From JAAZBV01 sp964460435 (GTDB taxonomy: Bacteria; Desulfobacterota; DSM-4660; Desulfatiglandales; HGW-15): a stretch of DNA of 34,191 nucleotides. Location: NCBI GenBank assembly GCA_964460435.1, contig CAYWRH010000026.1, positions 1 to 34,191 of the forward strand, written 5' to 3'. This document shows, one piece after another, positions 32,486 through 34,191 of the stretch. The notes beneath the pieces are model-generated. The model saw nothing but the letters and a program-made list of their open reading frames with translations, made no database searches and had not been told where the DNA came from. The position numbers and the translations under genes are program-made. How positions within the stretch are numbered: position 1 is the stretch's first letter; every line of letters starts with the position of its first letter.

Positions 32486-32956
32486 CTACTTTGCAGCTGC
32501 CTTTGCTGCATTCCTGCTTACAACCCTGCTTATTACGGCCCCTGATGCTGTCAGCCCCACATACAGGATAAGCAGCACAATAAAGACGCCAATAAACCTG
32601 AGGATAAGTGTCCCGACTATCCAGCTCCAGCTGTCCTGAGAAATGACTATTGTAGTCTTTTGGTCTTCCATTTTCTTGGAGATGAGGACAGAATGCCAGG
32701 GTCTGTTGCTGTCATCCTCTATATATGTGGCGTTTTTCCAGTCACGGTAATTGATATCCTTGAGCCCCTTGAATGTCTCCTTATAATAGGCCAGTGCCTC
32801 GTCATGAGACAAGCCTGTTGTAAATAGGAGTTTACCCCCATTTTCCGAGATGATCTGTGAATCATCGGTTAATGGCACCTTAGGCATATCCCCCCCTCCA
32901 TATAAAAACCCGGGGAGAAAAATAAGAATAAGCAGTGTAATTATTGTTTTTTTCAT
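32486..32956 (-). CDS. Exported single-TM protein, possible OadG-like decarboxylase subunit
   Basis: A 156-residue protein. A signal peptide (MKKTIITLLILIFLPGFLYG) precedes a periplasmic domain of about 95 residues containing SHDEALAYYKETFKGLKD and several Trp and Asp residues. One membrane segment lies near 112-138 (IVGTLILRFIGVFIVLLILY), followed by a short basic tail (SRNAAKAAAK). The membrane segment resembles that of OadG, the small gamma subunit of Na+-translocating decarboxylases, and the gene follows oadB by 35 bases. Ordinary OadG has its membrane helix at the N-terminus and a cytoplasmic tail, so the periplasmic domain is unusual. The role is inferred from position and topology. AAAGGT lies upstream of the ATG. 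Confidence 0.65.
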   Translation of the reverse strand: MKKTIITLLILIFLPGFLYGGGDMPKVPLTDDSQIISENGGKLLFTTGLSHDEALAYYKETFKGLKDINYRDWKNATYIEDDSNRPWHSVLISKKMEDQKTTIVISQDSWSWIVGTLILRFIGVFIVLLILYVGLTASGAVISRVVSRNAAKAAAK

Positions 32957-32991
32957 TTTTGTCTACCTTTATATAAAATATCAGACAATTA

Positions 32992-34173
32992 TTAATTAAA
33001 CATGGCTATAAACATGCCTGCTGCTGCCGACGAACCAATAACACCTGCCAGGTTCGGGCTCATTGCATGCATGAGCAGGTGGTTTTTCTTGTCATACCTG
33101 ATGCCTTCAAGCTCTGATACACGGGCTGACATGGGCACAGCAGAGACCCCGGCAGAGCCGATAAGCGGATTTATCTTTTCCTTCAGGAAAAGGTTCATCA
33201 CCTTTACGGTAAGAATACCTCCGACAGTACATACTGCAAAGTCTACAAGTCCAAGTGCAAAGATAAATAAAGGTTTCCAGTATTCCAGGCTGGTAAAAGC
33301 CTCTGAGCTAAATGGGGGCAAAAAGACATCCGCATGCATGGTTGCCCCGACTGAGACACCAAGGAAAATGGTTACTATATTCATGAGGGCATTCTGCGCC
33401 GTGTCTGAAAGCCTTGCCACCACACCGCTCTCCTTCATCAGGTTGCCCAGCATGAACATGCCCATAAGCGGCACCACAGAGGGTACAAGGAGCGCTATAA
33501 TAGCCACTGTAACAATAGGAAAGAGTATCCTTTCCTGCCTTGATACATTCCTCATCTGCTTCATCTTGATCAGCCTTTCCTTCTGAGTCGTAAGGAGCCT
33601 CATGATAGGGGGCTGGATAAGGGGCACCATTGCCATGTAAGAATATGCTGCAAGGGCATTTGCACCTAAAAGCTGGGGTGCAAGATGCTGAGTAAGGTAA
33701 ATAGTGGTCGGGCCGTCTGCACCGCCGATAATGCCGACCGAGGCGGCCTCTTTAAGTGTAAAACCGGCAAGTATAGTGCCTGTAAAGGTGACAAATACCC
33801 CGAGCTGAGCGCCGGCCCCTATGATAAGGGTCTTGGGATTGGCTATCAGCGGCCCAAAATCTGTCATGGCGCCAAGGCCAAGGAATATTACACAGGGGAT
33901 TATCTCCCACTCAAGGCCGTAACGATAGAAAAATTGCAGCAACTGTGCGTGGCCCTGTTCTGTAAAACCCATCAGCGGCACCAGTGGGAAATTCACAATA
34001 AAGATACCGAAGCCGATTGGCAGAAGTAATAGCGGCTCAAAATTTTTGGCAATAGCCAGGTAGATAAAAAGCAGCCCTATCATCCACATGACAACCAGGT
34101 TAAACTGAAAATTGGCCACCCCGCTTGTCTGAACAATGCCCATAAGCATATCGAGTATTTCATTTGCACTCAT
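32992..34173 (-). CDS. Na+-translocating decarboxylase beta subunit (OadB/MmdB/GcdB family)
   Basis: A 393-residue polytopic membrane protein, the ion channel of biotin-dependent Na+-pumping decarboxylases. It decarboxylates carboxybiotin and moves Na+ outward. The signature GGADGPTTIYL is present, as is the family's central run of hydrophobic helices, with GAQLGVFVTFTG and ADVFLPPFSSEAF. The frame runs to the window edge through TTG, but I start at ATG 34173 because AGGAG sits eight bases before it; the six upstream codons would overlap that ribosome site. The gene is therefore complete. Which substrate (oxaloacetate, methylmalonyl-CoA or glutaconyl-CoA) cannot be told because the carboxyltransferase is outside the window. 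Confidence 0.94.
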   Translation of the reverse strand: MSANEILDMLMGIVQTSGVANFQFNLVVMWMIGLLFIYLAIAKNFEPLLLLPIGFGIFIVNFPLVPLMGFTEQGHAQLLQFFYRYGLEWEIIPCVIFLGLGAMTDFGPLIANPKTLIIGAGAQLGVFVTFTGTILAGFTLKEAASVGIIGGADGPTTIYLTQHLAPQLLGANALAAYSYMAMVPLIQPPIMRLLTTQKERLIKMKQMRNVSRQERILFPIVTVAIIALLVPSVVPLMGMFMLGNLMKESGVVARLSDTAQNALMNIVTIFLGVSVGATMHADVFLPPFSSEAFTSLEYWKPLFIFALGLVDFAVCTVGGILTVKVMNLFLKEKINPLIGSAGVSAVPMSARVSELEGIRYDKKNHLLMHAMSPNLAGVIGSSAAAGMFIAMFN

Positions 34174-34191
34174 AGCCGCTTCTCCTACCAA

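Noticed and set aside
33002..33586. Plus-strand open frame of 194 codons inside oadB
   Set aside because: It is antisense to the conserved membrane protein and shows no family signature.
1..34191. tRNA, rRNA, riboswitch, integrase or transposase features
   Set aside because: I looked through the intergenic gaps and protein list and saw no cloverleaf-like sequence, rRNA segment, known riboswitch core or mobile-element protein. No computational scan was possible.

Overview
The window reads as ordinary bacterial chromosome of moderate GC content, with dense, mostly minus-strand operons and no phage, transposase, CRISPR or RNA gene that I could recognise. Gene content suggests an anaerobic, motile or surface-associated Gram-negative bacterium, most likely a Desulfobacterota ('deltaproteobacterial') lineage. 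The pointers are a large Che operon led by a sigma-54 activator, a PilC/PilS pair, a Na+-translocating decarboxylase beta subunit with a free-standing biotin carrier, and a TIGR03960/DUF2344 radical-SAM fusion next to rng. Intergenic degenerate repeats of the CACGAAA/CACGGAG and CTGAAAGC-TTCATCCA kind also fit. This placement is inference; no rRNA or phylogenetic marker is present.

Layout. (1) 1-2283: an Smr-domain gene on the minus strand, a repeat-rich 0.3-kb gap, then purE and a Sua5/YrdC gene overlapping by one base, ending at a strong hairpin. (2) 2286-16289: one minus-strand chemosensory operon. In transcription order it encodes a sigma-54 response regulator, a soluble receptor-like protein, a STAS protein, CheY, CheA, CheW, a membrane MCP, CheR2, CheR1, CheB, CheD and a response-regulator/PAS/histidine-kinase hybrid. 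A sigma-54-type -24/-12 element lies 55-80 bases upstream of the first gene. (3) 16290-19867: recG and pcm (overlapping) between two repeat-rich gaps. (4) 19868-22988: a HEAT-repeat protein and an HD-GYP phosphodiesterase, translationally coupled, sharing a related N-terminal module and preceded by a second sigma-54-type element. (5) 23219-24874: a small exported protein, an exported alpha/beta-hydrolase, and a frameshifted small lipoprotein remnant. (6) 24875-31931: pilC, pilS-like kinase, radical-SAM fusion and rng, one minus-strand run behind a sigma-70-like promoter. (7) 32189-34173: a 70-residue biotin carrier converging on the oadB and OadG-like genes, separated by a clear intrinsic terminator.

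How the genes may work together. The Che operon holds a complete input-kinase-adaptation path (MCP, CheW, CheA, CheY, CheR, CheB, CheD) but no recognisable CheC, CheX or CheZ. The soluble receptor-like protein next to CheY carries a CheZ-like D-x3-Q motif and is the best candidate for the missing CheY-P phosphatase. CheA contains two 24-residue repeats resembling the MshEN c-di-GMP-binding motif, and an HD-GYP phosphodiesterase with its own sigma-54-type promoter lies close by. A link between c-di-GMP and this chemosensory system is therefore the most interesting hypothesis here, but it rests on motif reading alone.
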